This document shows positions 39,117 to 50,153 of a stretch of 64,000 nt of DNA, in pieces. The notes under the pieces were generated by a model, which was given only the letters and a program-made list of their open reading frames with translations, did not search any database and was not told the origin of the DNA. Numbering within the stretch: the first letter of the stretch is position 1; every line of letters starts with the position of its first letter. The stretch comes from Prevotella aurantiaca JCM 15754 (GTDB lineage Bacteria > Bacteroidota > Bacteroidia > Bacteroidales > Bacteroidaceae): the NCBI RefSeq assembly GCF_000614025.1, contig NZ_BAKF01000009.1, positions 1-64,000 on the forward strand, in the 5' to 3' direction. The position numbers and the translations under genes are program-made.

Positions 39117-41232
39117 ATGGCAAGTCACGATTTACATTTGACACGCAATATCGGTATTATGGCTCACATTGATGCCGGTAAAACAACAACATCAGAACGT
39201 ATTTTGTTCTATACAGGTAAAACCCACAAAATTGGTGAAGTACACGATGGTGCTGCAACAATGGACTGGATGGCACAAGAGCAGGAGCGTGGTATTACCA
39301 TTACTTCAGCTGCAACAACTTGTAACTGGAACTACGAAGGTAAGTCATACAAAATTAATTTGATTGATACTCCGGGACACGTTGACTTTACTGCAGAAGT
39401 AGAGCGTTCACTCCGTGTACTTGATGGTGCTGTTGCAACTTATTCAGCTGCTGATGGTGTTCAGCCACAGTCTGAAACTGTATGGCGTCAGGCTGATAAG
39501 TATAATGTGCCACGTGTTGGTTATGTTAATAAAATGGACCGTTCTGGTGCTGACTTCTTTGAAACAGTACGCCAGATGAGAGATATATTGGGTGCTAACC
39601 CTATCGCTATTCAAATTCCAATCGGCGCAGAAGAAAACTTCAAGGGTGTTGTAGACCTTATTAAAATGAAGGCTATTCTTTGGCACGATGAAACAATGGG
39701 TGCTAAATATGATGTAGATGACATCCCTGCTGATTTGGTAGATGAAGCTAATGAATGGCGCGAAAAACTTATTGAAGGTGCAGCTAACTATGACGATGAA
39801 GTTATGGAACTTTATCTTGAAGGTCAAGATGTACCAGAAGATAAGTTGATGGGTGCAATCCGTAAGGGTTGTATCTCTATGGATTGCTGCCCAATGTTGT
39901 GCGGTTCATCATATAAGAATAAGGGTGTTCAGACATTGCTTGACTATGTTTGTGCATTCTTGCCTTCTCCACTTGATACAGTTGTTACAATGGGTATAAA
40001 TCCCGACACTGAAGAGGAAGAAGAACGTAAGGCAGGTATCAATGAGCCTACTGCAGCTCTCGCATTTAAGATTGCTACCGACATTTATGGGACGTTTGGT
40101 ATTCTTCCGAGTTTACTCTGGTAAGGTTGTTGCTGGTTCTTATGTTTACAACCCACGTTCTGGTAAGAAAGAACGTATCAGTCGCTTGTTCCAAATGAAC
40201 TCTAATAAGGAAATTGCAATGGAATCAATTGATGCAGGCGATATCGGTGCAGGGGTTGGATTTAAAGATATCCGTACAGGTGATACTCTTTGTGACGAAG
40301 CACATCCAATTGTACTTGAATCAATGACATTCCCTGATACTGTAATTTCTATCGCTGTTGAACCTAAGAGCCAGGCAGATATAGCAAAGCTTGATACTGG
40401 TTTGCAGAAGTTGGCGGAAGAAGACCCAACATTTACTGTACGTACAGACGAACAGAGCGGTCAGACCATTATCTCTGGTATGGGTGAGCTTCACCTCGAT
40501 ATAATTATCGACCGTTTGAAGCGTGAGTTCAAGGTAGAATGTAACCAAGGTAAACCACAGGTTAACTACAAAGAAGCAATCACAAAGGCAGCTCAAAGTC
40601 GCGAGACATACAAGAAGCAGTCTGGTGGTCGTGGTAAGTTTGCTTGTATAGACGTTACAATCGAACCAAAGGACGAAGATTATAAGGAAGGCGATTTGCA
40701 GTTCATCAATGTTGTGAAAGGTGGTAACGTACCTAAGGAATTTATTCCTTCTGTAGAAAAAGGTTTCAAAGATTGCTTAAGTAATGGTGTTCTTGGTGGT
40801 TTCCCAATCACAGGTTTGAAGGTTACTTTGACTGATGGTTCTTTCCACCCAGTAGACTCTGATCAGTTGTCATTCGAGCTTGTAGCGCATCAAGCTTTCA
40901 AGAAGCTTTGTCCACAGGCAGGTCCTGTATTGATGGAGCCAATCATGAAGGTTGAAGTTGTTACTCCTGAAGAAAACATGGGTGATGTTATCGGTGACTT
41001 AAATAAGCGTCGTGGACTCGTTCAAGGTATGGAAGAAGCTCGCAGCGGTGCACGTGTCGTAAAAGCTATGGTACCATTGTCAGAAATGTTCGGTTATGTA
41101 ACAGCTTTGCGTACTATTACTTCTGGTCGCGCGACTTCATCAATGGAGTACGATCACCACTCTCCAGTTTCTAACAGCCTCGCAAAGGAAATCCTTGAAG
41201 AGTTGAACGGAAACGCAGATCTACTTAAATAA
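39117..41232 (+). CDS. fusA: Elongation factor G, with an apparent two-base deletion
   Basis: Translocase GTPase of about 705 residues. G1 [10 protein letters not shown]3 DTPGHVD and G4 NKMDRSGAD are present. The first frame ends wrongly at 40124 after FKIATD. The expected [15 protein letters not shown] is found in another frame from about 40083. Two missing C in an original CCC at 40080-40081 would account for it. The rest (FECNQGKP-like region, [10 protein letters not shown], final [10 protein letters not shown]) is intact. Essential and located in its usual place after rpsG, so this is probably a technical error and not a dead gene. Confidence 0.93.
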
Positions 41233-41240
41233 GAAAATTA

Positions 41241-41289
41241 CTTAGGAACACTCTCATAGCGAATGACTCTTATGAGGGTGTAACCTAAG
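41241..41289 (+). promoter_or_regulatory. Long imperfect stem-loop between fusA and rpsJ
   Basis: CTTAGG (41241-41246) pairs with CCTAAG (41284-41289), and the inner arms ACACTCTCATAG and CTTATGAGGGTGT pair with one G-T, leaving a short loop. It occupies most of the 87-base gap before the S10 genes. Could be an S10-operon leader control element or an RNase site. Confidence 0.6.
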
Positions 41290-41319
41290 TTTAGTATAAA
41301 TTTATAAATTCAAAATAAT

Positions 41320-41625
41320 ATGAGTCAGAAAATTCGTATTAAACTAAAGTCTTATGACCACCAGTTGGTTGATAAGTCTGCAGAGAAGATTGTGAAGGCT
41401 GTAAAGGCTACTGGCGCTATCGTTAGTGGTCCTATTCCATTGCCAACACATAAGCGTATTTACACAGTAAACCGCTCAACTTTCGTTAATAAGAAGTCAC
41501 GTGAGCAATTCCAACTCTCAGATTTCAAGCGTCTTATTGACATCTATAGTTCAACACCAAAAACTGTTGACGCATTGATGAAACTTGAGTTGCCCTCAGG
41601 AGTTGAAGTTGAAATTAAAGTGTAA
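41320..41625 (+). CDS. rpsJ: 30S ribosomal protein S10
   Basis: 101 residues. [20 protein letters not shown] start and [17 protein letters not shown], the loop reaching the decoding head. Also the NusE partner of NusG. Heads the S10 part of the cluster. Confidence 0.96.
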   Translation: MSQKIRIKLKSYDHQLVDKSAEKIVKAVKATGAIVSGPIPLPTHKRIYTVNRSTFVNKKSREQFQLSDFKRLIDIYSSTPKTVDALMKLELPSGVEVEIKV

Positions 41626-41673
41626 TTACAAGTTACGAAAAATAAAGAATTTAATTTTTAAAAATTAATTGAA

Positions 41674-42288
41674 ATGCCAGGATTATTAGGAAAGAAAATC
41701 GGAATGACATCCGTTTTCAGTGCCGATGGTAAGAATGTACCATGCACTGTTATCGAAGCTGGTCCTTGTGTTGTAACCCAAGTTAAAACAATCGAAAAAG
41801 ATGGTTACAAGGCTGTTCAGTTAGGTTTCGGCGAAGCTAAGGAGAAAAGAACTTCTAAGCCACAGCAGGGACACTTTAAAAAAGCCGGCACAACACCAAA
41901 GAAGCACTTGGCCGAGTTCAAGTTTGATGAGGAATACAACCTCGGTGATACCATTACAGTTGAATTATTCAACGACGCAAAGTTTGTTGACGTTGTTGGC
42001 ACATCAAAAGGTAAAGGTTTCCAAGGCGTTGTTAAGCGTCATGGATTCGGTGGTGTAGGTCAAACAACTCATGGTCAGGACGACCGCGCTCGTAAACCAG
42101 GATCTATTGGTGCTTGTTCATACCCTGCAAAAGTATTTAAAGGTATGCGAATGGGCGGCCAAATGGGTGGTGATAGAATCACAACTCAAAACCTTCAAGT
42201 GTTAAAAGTAATTCCAGAACACAATATCTTACTTGTTAAAGGTAGTGTAGCTGGATGCAATGGTTCAACCCTTATAATTAATAAGTAA
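41674..42288 (+). CDS. rplC: 50S ribosomal protein L3
   Basis: 204 residues. [15 protein letters not shown] start, with the extended loop [20 protein letters not shown] that reaches the peptidyl-transferase centre. The stop overlaps the rplD start (TAATG). Confidence 0.96.
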   Translation: MPGLLGKKIGMTSVFSADGKNVPCTVIEAGPCVVTQVKTIEKDGYKAVQLGFGEAKEKRTSKPQQGHFKKAGTTPKKHLAEFKFDEEYNLGDTITVELFNDAKFVDVVGTSKGKGFQGVVKRHGFGGVGQTTHGQDDRARKPGSIGACSYPAKVFKGMRMGGQMGGDRITTQNLQVLKVIPEHNILLVKGSVAGCNGSTLIINK

Positions 42289-42917
42289 TGGATATTAACG
42301 TATTAGATATCAAAGGTCAGGAGACCGGCCGTAAGGTTACTCTTAACGAGAATATCTTCGGAATTGAGCCAAACGATCACGTACTTTATCTTGATGTAAA
42401 GCAATATCTTGCAGATCAACGTCAAGGAACTGCCAAATCAAAGGAAAGAAGTGAACATAAAGGTTCAACACGTAAATTAGGTCGCCAAAAGGGTGGTGGC
42501 GGTGCACGTCGTGGTGATATTAACTCACCTGTACTCGTTGGTGGTGGTCGTGTATTTGGTCCTACACCTCGCGACTATAGCTTCAAACTCAACAAAAAAG
42601 TAAAGGTTCTTGCTCGTAAATCAGCATTAGCTTATAAGGCCCAAGAATCATCTATTATAGTTGTTGAAGATTTCAATTTTGATGCTCCAAAGACAAAAGA
42701 ATTTATAAATATTGCTAAAAATCTTAAAGTTGATAGCAAGAAAGTCCTTTTGGTTTTGCCAGAAGCACAAAATAATGTATATTTGTCAGCTCGTAATTTG
42801 AAGAAGACTCAAGTTACAACTGCAGCTCAGGTAAATACTTATGGTATTTTGAATGCTGATGTGCTTGTTGTTACCGAGAACTCTTTGAAAACAATTGACG
42901 AAATCTTAACCAAGTAA
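42288..42917 (+). CDS. rplD: 50S ribosomal protein L4
   Basis: 209 residues, with the tunnel loop [17 protein letters not shown]. In enterobacteria L4 represses the S10 operon. The stem-loop before rpsJ is a possible target here, which is inference only. Translationally coupled to rplC by a 1-base overlap. Confidence 0.95.
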   Translation: MDINVLDIKGQETGRKVTLNENIFGIEPNDHVLYLDVKQYLADQRQGTAKSKERSEHKGSTRKLGRQKGGGGARRGDINSPVLVGGGRVFGPTPRDYSFKLNKKVKVLARKSALAYKAQESSIIVVEDFNFDAPKTKEFINIAKNLKVDSKKVLLVLPEAQNNVYLSARNLKKTQVTTAAQVNTYGILNADVLVVTENSLKTIDEILTK

Positions 42918-42939
42918 AGAGTAGGAGACAGTAAGAATT

Positions 42940-43383
42940 ATGGGATTTATCATTAAGCCAGTGGTCACTGAAAAGATGAACACTGTTACAGAAAAATCTT
43001 CTGTTGACAAGACAATTAGAGTAGCAAACGAGAAGTCAGCTAAAACACATAATGCAACAGCTGAAGTTCGTAGCTATGTTGTTAAGAACAAGCGTCATCC
43101 TGAAGGTTTAAAGAAGGAAAAGACAGTTTATTCTTATGTTAAGCCTGCACAGCCAAAATATGGCTTCATCGTTAAGCCTGAGGCAAATAAGCTTGAGATT
43201 AAGAAGGAAATTGAAAGCCTGTACAATGTTACAGTTCTTGATGTAAATACAGTTCGCTACGCTGGTAAGCGTCAATCACGCTATACAAAAGCAGGACTTG
43301 TGAAAGGCCAAAAGAACGCATTCAAGAAAGCGATCGTAACAATTAAGGCAGGCGAGGAAATTGATTTTTACAGCAATATTTAA
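42940..43383 (+). CDS. rplW: 50S ribosomal protein L23, long form
   Basis: 147 residues, against about 95-100 in the usual bacterial protein. The conserved start MGFIIKPVVTEKMNTVTEKS and the C-terminal part (QPKYGFIVKPEANKLEIKK onward) flank an extra, basic segment of about 45 residues (positions about 24-70, TIRVANEKSAKTHNATAEVR...). L23 lines the tunnel exit where trigger factor and SRP dock. GTAGGAG lies 11 bases before the ATG. Confidence 0.93.
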   Translation: MGFIIKPVVTEKMNTVTEKSSVDKTIRVANEKSAKTHNATAEVRSYVVKNKRHPEGLKKEKTVYSYVKPAQPKYGFIVKPEANKLEIKKEIESLYNVTVLDVNTVRYAGKRQSRYTKAGLVKGQKNAFKKAIVTIKAGEEIDFYSNI

Positions 43384-43391
43384 AATAAAAA

Positions 43392-44219
43392 ATGGCAGTA
43401 CGTAAATTAAAACCGGTTACACCGGGACAAAGACACAAGGTTATTGGCACGTTCGAGGATATTACTGCATCCGTGCCAGAGAAGTCTCTCGTTTACGGTA
43501 AGCGTTCTACTGGTGGGCGAAACAACACTGGTAAGATGACCGTTCGCTATATGGGTGGAGGTCATAAAAGAAAGTTTCGTTTTATCGACTTCAAACGTGA
43601 GAAAGATGGTGTTCCAGCTGTAGTTAAGACAATCGAGTATGATCCAAATAGATCTGCTCGTATTGCCTTGTTGTACTATGCTGATGGTGAAAAACGTTAC
43701 ATTATTGCTCCTAACGGACTGCAGGTAGGTGCACAACTGATGTCAGGTGCTGAGGCAGCACCTGAAGTTGGTAACACTCTTCCACTTGCAAATATTCCTG
43801 TCGGTACTGTAATTCATAATATTGAATTACGTCCAGGACAGGGTGCATTGCTCGTTCGTTCGGCTGGTAACTTTGCTCAGCTTACTTCTCGTGAAGGCAG
43901 TTATTGTGTTATTAAGCTCCCTTCTGGCGAAACACGTCAGATTCTTTCAGCTTGTAAAGCTACTATCGGTAGTGTTGGTAATTCTGATCACGCACTTGAA
44001 CAGTCTGGTAAGGCTGGACGTTCACGCTGGTTGGGACGCCGTCCACACAACCGAGGTGTTGTTATGAACCCTGTTGATCACCCAATGGGTGGTGGTGAAG
44101 GACGTCAGTCTGGTGGTCACCCACGTTCACGTAAGGGCTTGTATGCTAAGGGTCTCAAGACTCGTGCACCTAAGAAGCTTTCAAACAAGTATATTATTGA
44201 AAGAGCTAACAAGAAGTAA
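43392..44219 (+). CDS. rplB: 50S ribosomal protein L2
   Basis: 275 residues. Contains the [18 protein letters not shown] loop with the conserved His near the peptidyl-transferase centre. Standard length. Confidence 0.96.
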   Translation: MAVRKLKPVTPGQRHKVIGTFEDITASVPEKSLVYGKRSTGGRNNTGKMTVRYMGGGHKRKFRFIDFKREKDGVPAVVKTIEYDPNRSARIALLYYADGEKRYIIAPNGLQVGAQLMSGAEAAPEVGNTLPLANIPVGTVIHNIELRPGQGALLVRSAGNFAQLTSREGSYCVIKLPSGETRQILSACKATIGSVGNSDHALEQSGKAGRSRWLGRRPHNRGVVMNPVDHPMGGGEGRQSGGHPRSRKGLYAKGLKTRAPKKLSNKYIIERANKK

Positions 44220-44241
44220 ACAAAGTAATTAAGAGTAAATT

Positions 44242-44508
44242 ATGAGTCGTTCATTAAAAAAAGGTCCATACATCAACGTATCACTTGAGAAGAAAATTCT
44301 CGCTATGAATGAGAGTGGTAAGAAGAATGTTGTTAAAACATGGGCCAGAGCATCAATGATTTCCCCTGAATTTGTGGGTCACACTGTTGCAGTTCATAAC
44401 GGAAATAAATTTATCCCTGTTTACATTACCGAGAATATGGTAGGTCACAAGCTTGGAGAGTTCAGCCCTACACGCCGTTTTGGTGGTCACTCTGGTAATA
44501 GAAAGTAA
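44242..44508 (+). CDS. rpsS: 30S ribosomal protein S19
   Basis: 88 residues: [19 protein letters not shown] and [19 protein letters not shown]. Head protein next to S13. Confidence 0.96.
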   Translation: MSRSLKKGPYINVSLEKKILAMNESGKKNVVKTWARASMISPEFVGHTVAVHNGNKFIPVYITENMVGHKLGEFSPTRRFGGHSGNRK

Positions 44509-44539
44509 CAGGTCATAACCCTTAGAAAAGATAAATATA

Positions 44540-44950
44540 ATGGGAGCAAGAAAACATATAAAGGCCGAGGAGCGTAAACAAGCCCTCAAAAGCCAGTATT
44601 TTGCAAAGCTCAAGGACTGCCCTTCTTCTCCACGTAAAATGCGCTATGTTGTAGACATGGTTCGTGGAATGGAAGTAAATCGTGCCTTAGGCGTACTAAG
44701 GTTCTCTAAGAAGGCAGCAGCTCAGAATGTTGAAAAACTTTTGCGCTCAGCTATTGCTAACTGGGAAACAAAGAATGACCGCAAAGCTGAAGACGGTGAA
44801 CTTTATATCTCTAAGATCTTCGTTGATGAAGGTGTTACAATGAAGCGTATGCGTCCTGCACCACAGGGTCGCGGCTACAGAATTCGCAAACGTTCTAATC
44901 ATGTCACCCTTTTTGTAGATTCAAAGGTTGATTCTAACAATGATAAATAA
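44540..44950 (+). CDS. rplV: 50S ribosomal protein L22
   Basis: 136 residues. [16 protein letters not shown] at the N-terminus and the tunnel hairpin [20 protein letters not shown], where macrolide-resistance changes would fall. None are evident. Confidence 0.95.
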   Translation: MGARKHIKAEERKQALKSQYFAKLKDCPSSPRKMRYVVDMVRGMEVNRALGVLRFSKKAAAQNVEKLLRSAIANWETKNDRKAEDGELYISKIFVDEGVTMKRMRPAPQGRGYRIRKRSNHVTLFVDSKVDSNNDK

Positions 44951-44958
44951 ATAGTAGA

Positions 44959-45690
44959 ATGGGACAGAAAGTTAATCCAATAAGCAATCGTTTAGGAATT
45001 ATACGCGGTTGGGAGTCAAATTGGTTCGGTGGTAAGGATTTCGGAGATAACCTCTTGGAGGATAAGAAAATCCGTACTTACTTGAACAAACGTCTCGAAA
45101 AAGCAAGCGTTTCACGCATTGTAATCGAGCGTACATTGAAACTCGTTACCATCACTATTTGCACAGCCCGTCCAGGTATAGTTATTGGTAAAGGTGGTCA
45201 GGACGTTGATAAACTCAAAGAAGAATTGAAGAATCTTTTCAAGAAAGAAATTCAAATTAATATCTTTGAGGTTAAGAAACCTGAACTCGACGCAAATATT
45301 GTCGGTACTAATATTGCCCGTCAAGTTGAAGGCAAGGTAGCATATCGTCGTGCTATCAAGATGGCTGTTGCTAATACAATGCGTGCTGGTGCAGAAGGTA
45401 TCAAAGTTCAAATTACAGGTCGTCTGAATGGTGCCGAAATGGCCCGTAAGGAAATGTTTAAAGAAGGTCGTACACCTCTTCATACATTCCGTGCAGACAT
45501 CGATTATTGTCAGACAGAGGCTCTTACAAAAGTAGGTCTCTTGGGTATTAAGGTATGGATTTGCCGTGGTGAAATTTATAACAAGGTAGATTTAACACAA
45601 AACTTTACTCAGGAAAAGACCAGTGGACGCACAAATAATGGTGGTGCACGCTCTGGACGTGGTAATCGCAGAAGAAACAATAACCGTTAA
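44959..45690 (+). CDS. rpsC: 30S ribosomal protein S3
   Basis: 243 residues. The KH domain has [17 protein letters not shown], and the C-terminal tail is Gly/Asn/Arg-rich ([16 protein letters not shown]), longer than in enterobacteria. Eight bases after rplV. Confidence 0.95.
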   Translation: MGQKVNPISNRLGIIRGWESNWFGGKDFGDNLLEDKKIRTYLNKRLEKASVSRIVIERTLKLVTITICTARPGIVIGKGGQDVDKLKEELKNLFKKEIQINIFEVKKPELDANIVGTNIARQVEGKVAYRRAIKMAVANTMRAGAEGIKVQITGRLNGAEMARKEMFKEGRTPLHTFRADIDYCQTEALTKVGLLGIKVWICRGEIYNKVDLTQNFTQEKTSGRTNNGGARSGRGNRRRNNNR

Positions 45691-45704
45691 AAGTACAAGC
45701 TATC

Positions 45705-46133
45705 ATGTTACAGCCAAAAAGAGTAAAATATAGAAGACCTCAAGATGGGCGCGGTAATAAAGGAAACGCTCACAGAGGTACACAATTAGCTTTTGGTTCC
45801 TTTGGTATCAAGACTCTTGAACCAAAGTGGATTGACAGCCGACAGATTGAGGCTGCTCGTATAGCAGTAAACCGCTATATGAACCGTCAAGGTCAAGTCT
45901 GGATTAGAATTTTCCCTGATAAACCTATCACACGCAAGCCTGCTGACGTGCGTATGGGTAAGGGTAAAGGTGATCCTGCTGGATGGGTTGCACCTGTTAC
46001 ACCAGGTCGTATCCTCTTTGAAGTAGAAGGTGTAAGCTTTGATATTGCTAAAGAGGCTCTTCGCCTTGCGGCTCAGAAGCTTCCTGTGAAGACAAAGTTT
46101 GTTGTTAGACGTGATTACGATAAAAACGCTTAA
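45705..46133 (+). CDS. rplP: 50S ribosomal protein L16
   Basis: 142 residues. [18 protein letters not shown] start, [16 protein letters not shown] loop near the A-site tRNA. Confidence 0.95.
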   Translation: MLQPKRVKYRRPQDGRGNKGNAHRGTQLAFGSFGIKTLEPKWIDSRQIEAARIAVNRYMNRQGQVWIRIFPDKPITRKPADVRMGKGKGDPAGWVAPVTPGRILFEVEGVSFDIAKEALRLAAQKLPVKTKFVVRRDYDKNA

Positions 46134-46136
46134 AAG

Positions 46137-46331
46137 ATGAAGATTAAAGAAGTTAAACAACTTGATACCAAGGAATTGGTAGAAAAGATAGAGACTGCTG
46201 AAACAGCTCTTGATAAAATGAAGCTGAACCATCAAATCACTCCTCTTGAGAATCCATCACAGATTAAGACAGCTCGTCGTGATATTGCACGTATGAAAAC
46301 TGAACTTCGTCACAGAGAACTCAACAAATAA
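46137..46331 (+). CDS. rpmC: 50S ribosomal protein L29
   Basis: 64 residues, two-helix protein ([36 protein letters not shown]) at the tunnel exit beside L23. Three bases after rplP. Confidence 0.94.
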   Translation: MKIKEVKQLDTKELVEKIETAETALDKMKLNHQITPLENPSQIKTARRDIARMKTELRHRELNK

Positions 46332-46333
46332 CA

Positions 46334-46600
46334 ATGGTCCAGATGGAAACAAGAAATTTAAGAAAAGTAAGACAGGGTGTCGTAACGAGCAACAAAATGG
46401 ATAAAACCATTGTTATTGCTGCGAAGTTCAAAGAAAAGCACCCTATATATGGTAAATTTGTTCAGAAGACAAAAAAATACCATGTTCATGATGAAAAGAA
46501 CGAGGCCAATATTGGTGATACAGTAATGATCATGGAAACTCGTCCTTTGAGTAGAACAAAAAGATGGAGATTAGTTCAAATAGTAGAAAAAGCTAAGTAA
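46334..46600 (+). CDS. rpsQ: 30S ribosomal protein S17
   Basis: 88 residues. Family sequence [20 protein letters not shown] and [21 protein letters not shown]. The start could be ATG 46334 or ATG 46343 (METRNLRK). The first leaves only 2 bases after rpmC. Confidence 0.94.
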   Translation: MVQMETRNLRKVRQGVVTSNKMDKTIVIAAKFKEKHPIYGKFVQKTKKYHVHDEKNEANIGDTVMIMETRPLSRTKRWRLVQIVEKAK

Positions 46601-46602
46601 TT

Positions 46603-46968
46603 ATGATACAGTCAGAATCAAAACTTACAGTATGTGATAACAGCGGTGCACGTGAAGCTAAATGTATTCGTGTACTTGGCGGAACTCGCCGTCGTTATGC
46701 AAGTGTTGGTGACGTTATCGTAGTTGCAGTGCAGAACGTCATCCCATCTAGTGATATTAAGAAAGGTGCAGTGTCAAAAGCTTTGATAGTACGCACAAAG
46801 AAAGAAATTCGTCGTGCTGATGGTTCATACATTCGTTTCGATGATAATGCTTGTGTATTGCTAAACAACGCTGGCGAACTTCGTGGTAGCCGTATCTTCG
46901 GTCCTGTAGCTCGTGAGCTTCGTGCAGTCAATATGAAAGTTGTTTCTTTGGCACCTGAGGTTCTTTAA
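46603..46968 (+). CDS. rplN: 50S ribosomal protein L14
   Basis: 121 residues, [20 protein letters not shown], typical length and C-terminus (REL.. [10 protein letters not shown]). Two bases after rpsQ. Confidence 0.96.
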   Translation: MIQSESKLTVCDNSGAREAKCIRVLGGTRRRYASVGDVIVVAVQNVIPSSDIKKGAVSKALIVRTKKEIRRADGSYIRFDDNACVLLNNAGELRGSRIFGPVARELRAVNMKVVSLAPEVL

Positions 46969-46988
46969 TTAATAAAACGAAAAGTAAA

Positions 46989-47306
46989 ATGGCAAAATTC
47001 CATATAAAGAAAGACGACCAAGTTGTCGTCCTTGCTGGCTCAGACAAGGGCAGAAGTGGTAAGGTGCTCAAAGTTCTCGTTGACAAAGAACGCGTACTGG
47101 TTGAAGGAATCAATATGGTTTCAAAGAGCACAATGCCATCTGCTGCAAATCCACAGGGTGGTATTATAAAGCAGGAGGCACCTATTCATATCTCAAATGT
47201 TAGTCTTATCGATCCAAAAAGCGGTAAACCAACACGTATTAAAATTGAACGTGAAGGTAAGACAGTTAAGCGTATCGCTAAAAAGTCAGGGGAGGTAATT
47301 AAGTAA
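46989..47306 (+). CDS. rplX: 50S ribosomal protein L24
   Basis: 105 residues. KOW motif at [21 protein letters not shown]. Assembly initiator. The stop overlaps the rplE start (TAATG). Confidence 0.95.
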   Translation: MAKFHIKKDDQVVVLAGSDKGRSGKVLKVLVDKERVLVEGINMVSKSTMPSAANPQGGIIKQEAPIHISNVSLIDPKSGKPTRIKIEREGKTVKRIAKKSGEVIK

Positions 47307-47860
47307 TGAATACAGCAGCATTAAAAAAAGAGTATAAAGAGCAAATTGCTCCAGCTCTACAGAAGCAATTCAATTACACTTCTGCAATGCAGATTCCTGT
47401 TTTGAAAAAAATTGTTATCAACCAAGGTTTGGGTGATGCAACTCAAGACAAAAAGATTATTGAAGTTGCAATTAATGAGATAACATCTATTACAGGACAA
47501 AAGGCAGTAGCAACTTATTCAAGGAAAGATATTGCTAACTTTAAACTTCGTAAGAAAATGCCTATTGGTGTTATGGTAACATTACGCCGTGAACGTATGT
47601 ACGAGTTTTTAGAAAAACTTGTTCGTGTTTCATTGCCACGTATCCGTGACTTCAAAGGTATTGAAAGCAAGTTTGATGGTCGTGGTAATTACACATTAGG
47701 TATTACCGAACAGATTATCTTCCCAGAGATAAACATTGATCAAGTGGACCGAATTCAAGGTTTGAATATAACTTTCGTTACATCAGCACAAACTGACGAA
47801 GAAGGTTATGCACTCCTTAAGGCTTTTGGACTTCCATTCAAGAACGCTAAAAACGATTAA
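47306..47860 (+). CDS. rplE: 50S ribosomal protein L5
   Basis: 184 residues. Binds 5S rRNA. Conserved [12 protein letters not shown] and [22 protein letters not shown]. Coupled to rplX. Confidence 0.95.
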   Translation: MNTAALKKEYKEQIAPALQKQFNYTSAMQIPVLKKIVINQGLGDATQDKKIIEVAINEITSITGQKAVATYSRKDIANFKLRKKMPIGVMVTLRRERMYEFLEKLVRVSLPRIRDFKGIESKFDGRGNYTLGITEQIIFPEINIDQVDRIQGLNITFVTSAQTDEEGYALLKAFGLPFKNAKND

Positions 47861-47865
47861 GAAAT

Positions 47866-48168
47866 ATGGCAAAAGAATCAATGAAAGCTCGCGAGGTTAA
47901 GCGTGCGAAGTTAGTGGCTCGTTATGCTGAGAAGCGTGCAGCTTTGAAGAAGATTATCGCTACTACTGAAGATCCAGCTGAAGCTTACGAGGCTGCTCGT
48001 AAGTTGCAAGATATTCCTAAGAATGCTAATCCCATACGCTTGCATAATCGTTGCAAGATTACTGGACGACCTAAGGGATATATTCGTCACTTCGGTATTT
48101 CTCGTATACAATTCCGTGAGATGGCATCTCAAGGGTTGATTCCTGGAGTAAAGAAAGCTAGCTGGTAA
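47866..48168 (+). CDS. rpsN: 30S ribosomal protein S14 (zinc-free form)
   Basis: 100 residues, the long form: [22 protein letters not shown] without the CxxC pairs of the zinc form. A 106-base gap with two stem-loops follows. Confidence 0.95.
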   Translation: MAKESMKAREVKRAKLVARYAEKRAALKKIIATTEDPAEAYEAARKLQDIPKNANPIRLHNRCKITGRPKGYIRHFGISRIQFREMASQGLIPGVKKASW

Positions 48169-48177
48169 ACCTAATTT

Positions 48178-48255
48178 CTTACGTCATGAACATATGAGAT
48201 GTTCATGGCGTAGGAGCAATAAAGGATTTTTTTAATATTGTCGGGGAAGTCCCGA
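48178..48255 (+). promoter_or_regulatory. Two stem-loops between rpsN and rpsH
   Basis: The first hairpin pairs 48178-48193 with 48199-48214 (core CATGAACAT/ATGTTCATG, one G-T, loop ATGAG). The second pairs TCGGG (48241-48245) with CCCGA (48251-48255), 20 bases before the rpsH ATG. Most other gaps in the cluster are under 35 bases. A leader-type control of rpsH and downstream genes is inferred. Confidence 0.6.
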
Positions 48256-48274
48256 TTAATTAAACTTTATATTT

Positions 48275-48670
48275 ATGACAGATCCAATAGCAGATTATCT
48301 GACAAGACTCAGAAACGCAATCATGGCTCATCACCGTGTTGTTGAAGTTCCTGCGTCTAACTTGAAGAAATCTATTACTAAGATTCTCTTCGAGAAGGGT
48401 TATATCTTGAACTATAAGTTCATAGAAGATGGCCCACAAGGAACTATTAAGGTCGCATTAAAGTACGACCCAGTCACAAAACAAAACGCAATCAAAAGCT
48501 TGAAGCGCGTTTCTTCACCAGGTCTTCGCCAGTATACTGGCTACAAAGACATGCCGAGAGTTATTAATGGACTTGGAATTGCAATTATTTCTACGTCTAA
48601 AGGTGTAATGACTAACAAAGAAGCTGCTGCTGAGAAAATCGGTGGAGAAGTTCTTTGCTACATATATTAA
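48275..48670 (+). CDS. rpsH: 30S ribosomal protein S8
   Basis: 131 residues, MTDPIADYLTRLRNAIMAHH start and C-terminal KEAAAEKIGGEVLCYIY. In Escherichia coli S8 represses the spc genes by binding mRNA. The gap upstream has hairpins that could be the target here. Confidence 0.95.
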   Translation: MTDPIADYLTRLRNAIMAHHRVVEVPASNLKKSITKILFEKGYILNYKFIEDGPQGTIKVALKYDPVTKQNAIKSLKRVSSPGLRQYTGYKDMPRVINGLGIAIISTSKGVMTNKEAAAEKIGGEVLCYIY

Positions 48671-48684
48671 TTGGAGGATTTGAA

Positions 48685-49251
48685 ATGTCTAGAATTGGAA
48701 AATTACCAATTAGTATTCCTACTGGAGTTACAATCTCACAAAAGGATGATGTTGTTACAGTAAAAGGACCTAAGGGCGAATTATCTCAGTATGTTCATCC
48801 TTCTATTAAGGTAAATATCGAAGAAGCTCAAATCATTTTCGAAGTTGATGAGAATCATATCGAAAACTACAAACAGAAGCAAGCTTACCATGGACTTTAT
48901 CGTTCACTCGTAAATAATATGGTTGTCGGAGTTAGTGAAGGCTATACAAAGACACTTGAGTTGGTTGGTGTTGGTTATCGTGTATCTAATCAGGGTAACT
49001 TGGTAGAATTTACACTTGGTTATACTCACCCAATTTTCTTACAACTTCCAAAAGAAGTAAAAGTAGAAACCAAAAGTGAACGTAATCAGAATCCAATTAT
49101 TATTCTTGAATCAGCTGACAAGCAACTGTTAGGTCTTATTTGTGCTAAGATTCGTTCTTTCCGTAAACCTGAACCATATAAAGGTAAGGGTATATTGTTC
49201 AAGGGAGAGGTTATTCGCAGAAAGTCTGGTAAATCAGCTGCAGCTAAGTAA
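48685..49251 (+). CDS. rplF: 50S ribosomal protein L6
   Basis: 188 residues from ATG 48685 (MSRIGKLPISIPTGV), chosen because GGAGG lies 7 bases before it. A longer frame would overlap rpsH. KPEPYKGKGILFKGE is the family's C-terminal signature. Confidence 0.95.
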   Translation: MSRIGKLPISIPTGVTISQKDDVVTVKGPKGELSQYVHPSIKVNIEEAQIIFEVDENHIENYKQKQAYHGLYRSLVNNMVVGVSEGYTKTLELVGVGYRVSNQGNLVEFTLGYTHPIFLQLPKEVKVETKSERNQNPIIILESADKQLLGLICAKIRSFRKPEPYKGKGILFKGEVIRRKSGKSAAAK

Positions 49252-49272
49252 CTTTAATAATTCATTACGATT

Positions 49273-49617
49273 ATGACAACAAAGAAAGAACAAAGAAGAC
49301 TAAAGATAAAGTTCCACATTCGTAAGAGTGTGAACGGAACTGCAGAACGCCCACGTTTGAGCGTTTACCGCAGTAATAAGCAAATTTATGCACAAGTTAT
49401 TAATGATTTAACAGGTACAACACTTGCTGCAGCTTCTTCTGCTGGTCTTGAGAAAATGGCTAAGATAGAACAAGCTAAGAAAGTTGGTGAACTTGTTGCT
49501 CAAAAAGCAACAGCAGCTGGCATTCAACAAGTAGTATTTGACCGTAATGGCTATCTTTATCATGGACGCGTACAAGCTTTGGCAGATGGCGCACGTGAAG
49601 GAGGACTTAAATTCTAA
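49273..49617 (+). CDS. rplR: 50S ribosomal protein L18
   Basis: 114 residues, 5S rRNA binder: [18 protein letters not shown] and C-terminal [20 protein letters not shown]. Confidence 0.95.
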   Translation: MTTKKEQRRLKIKFHIRKSVNGTAERPRLSVYRSNKQIYAQVINDLTGTTLAAASSAGLEKMAKIEQAKKVGELVAQKATAAGIQQVVFDRNGYLYHGRVQALADGAREGGLKF

Positions 49618-49623
49618 ACGATT

Positions 49624-50136
49624 ATGGCAATGAATAAAGTTAAAGTAAATAGTGACGTAGAACTAAAGGACCGTTTGGTTGCAATCAACCGTGTGACCAA
49701 GGTAACTAAGGGTGGACGTACTTTCACATTTGCGGCTATCGTCGTTGTAGGTGATGGTAAAGGTGTAATCGGATGGGGACTTGGTAAGGCTGGAGAAGTT
49801 ACTGCTGCTATCCAAAAGGGTACAGATGCCGCTAAGAAGAACCTTGTAAAAGTTTCTGTTCTTAAAGGTACAGTTCCTCATGAAGTTGAAACTCGTTTTA
49901 GTGGTGCGCATGTACTTCTTAAACCAGCTGCAGCCGGTACTGGTTTGAAGGCCGGTGGTGCTATGCGTGCTGTATTAGAAAGTGCTGGTATTACTGATGT
50001 GATTGCAAAGTCTAAGGGCTCATCAAACCCTCATAACCTTGTAAAGGCTACTATAGCTGCTCTTGCTCAAATGCGAGATGCTTATACTGTTGCAGGCGAA
50101 CGTGGTATCAGTATGGACAAAGTTTTTAACGGTTAA
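49624..50136 (+). CDS. rpsE: 30S ribosomal protein S5
   Basis: 170 residues. RNA-binding domain with [19 protein letters not shown] and the C-terminal [17 protein letters not shown]. Spectinomycin loop ([13 protein letters not shown]) is of wild-type form. Confidence 0.95.
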   Translation: MAMNKVKVNSDVELKDRLVAINRVTKVTKGGRTFTFAAIVVVGDGKGVIGWGLGKAGEVTAAIQKGTDAAKKNLVKVSVLKGTVPHEVETRFSGAHVLLKPAAAGTGLKAGGAMRAVLESAGITDVIAKSKGSSNPHNLVKATIAALAQMRDAYTVAGERGISMDKVFNG

Positions 50137-50153
50137 TTACAGGAGGTAAAATA

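Noticed and set aside
40060..40130. Programmed frameshift in fusA
   Set aside because: No slippery heptamer or following pseudoknot is apparent, and EF-G genes are not known to use one. A base loss is simpler.
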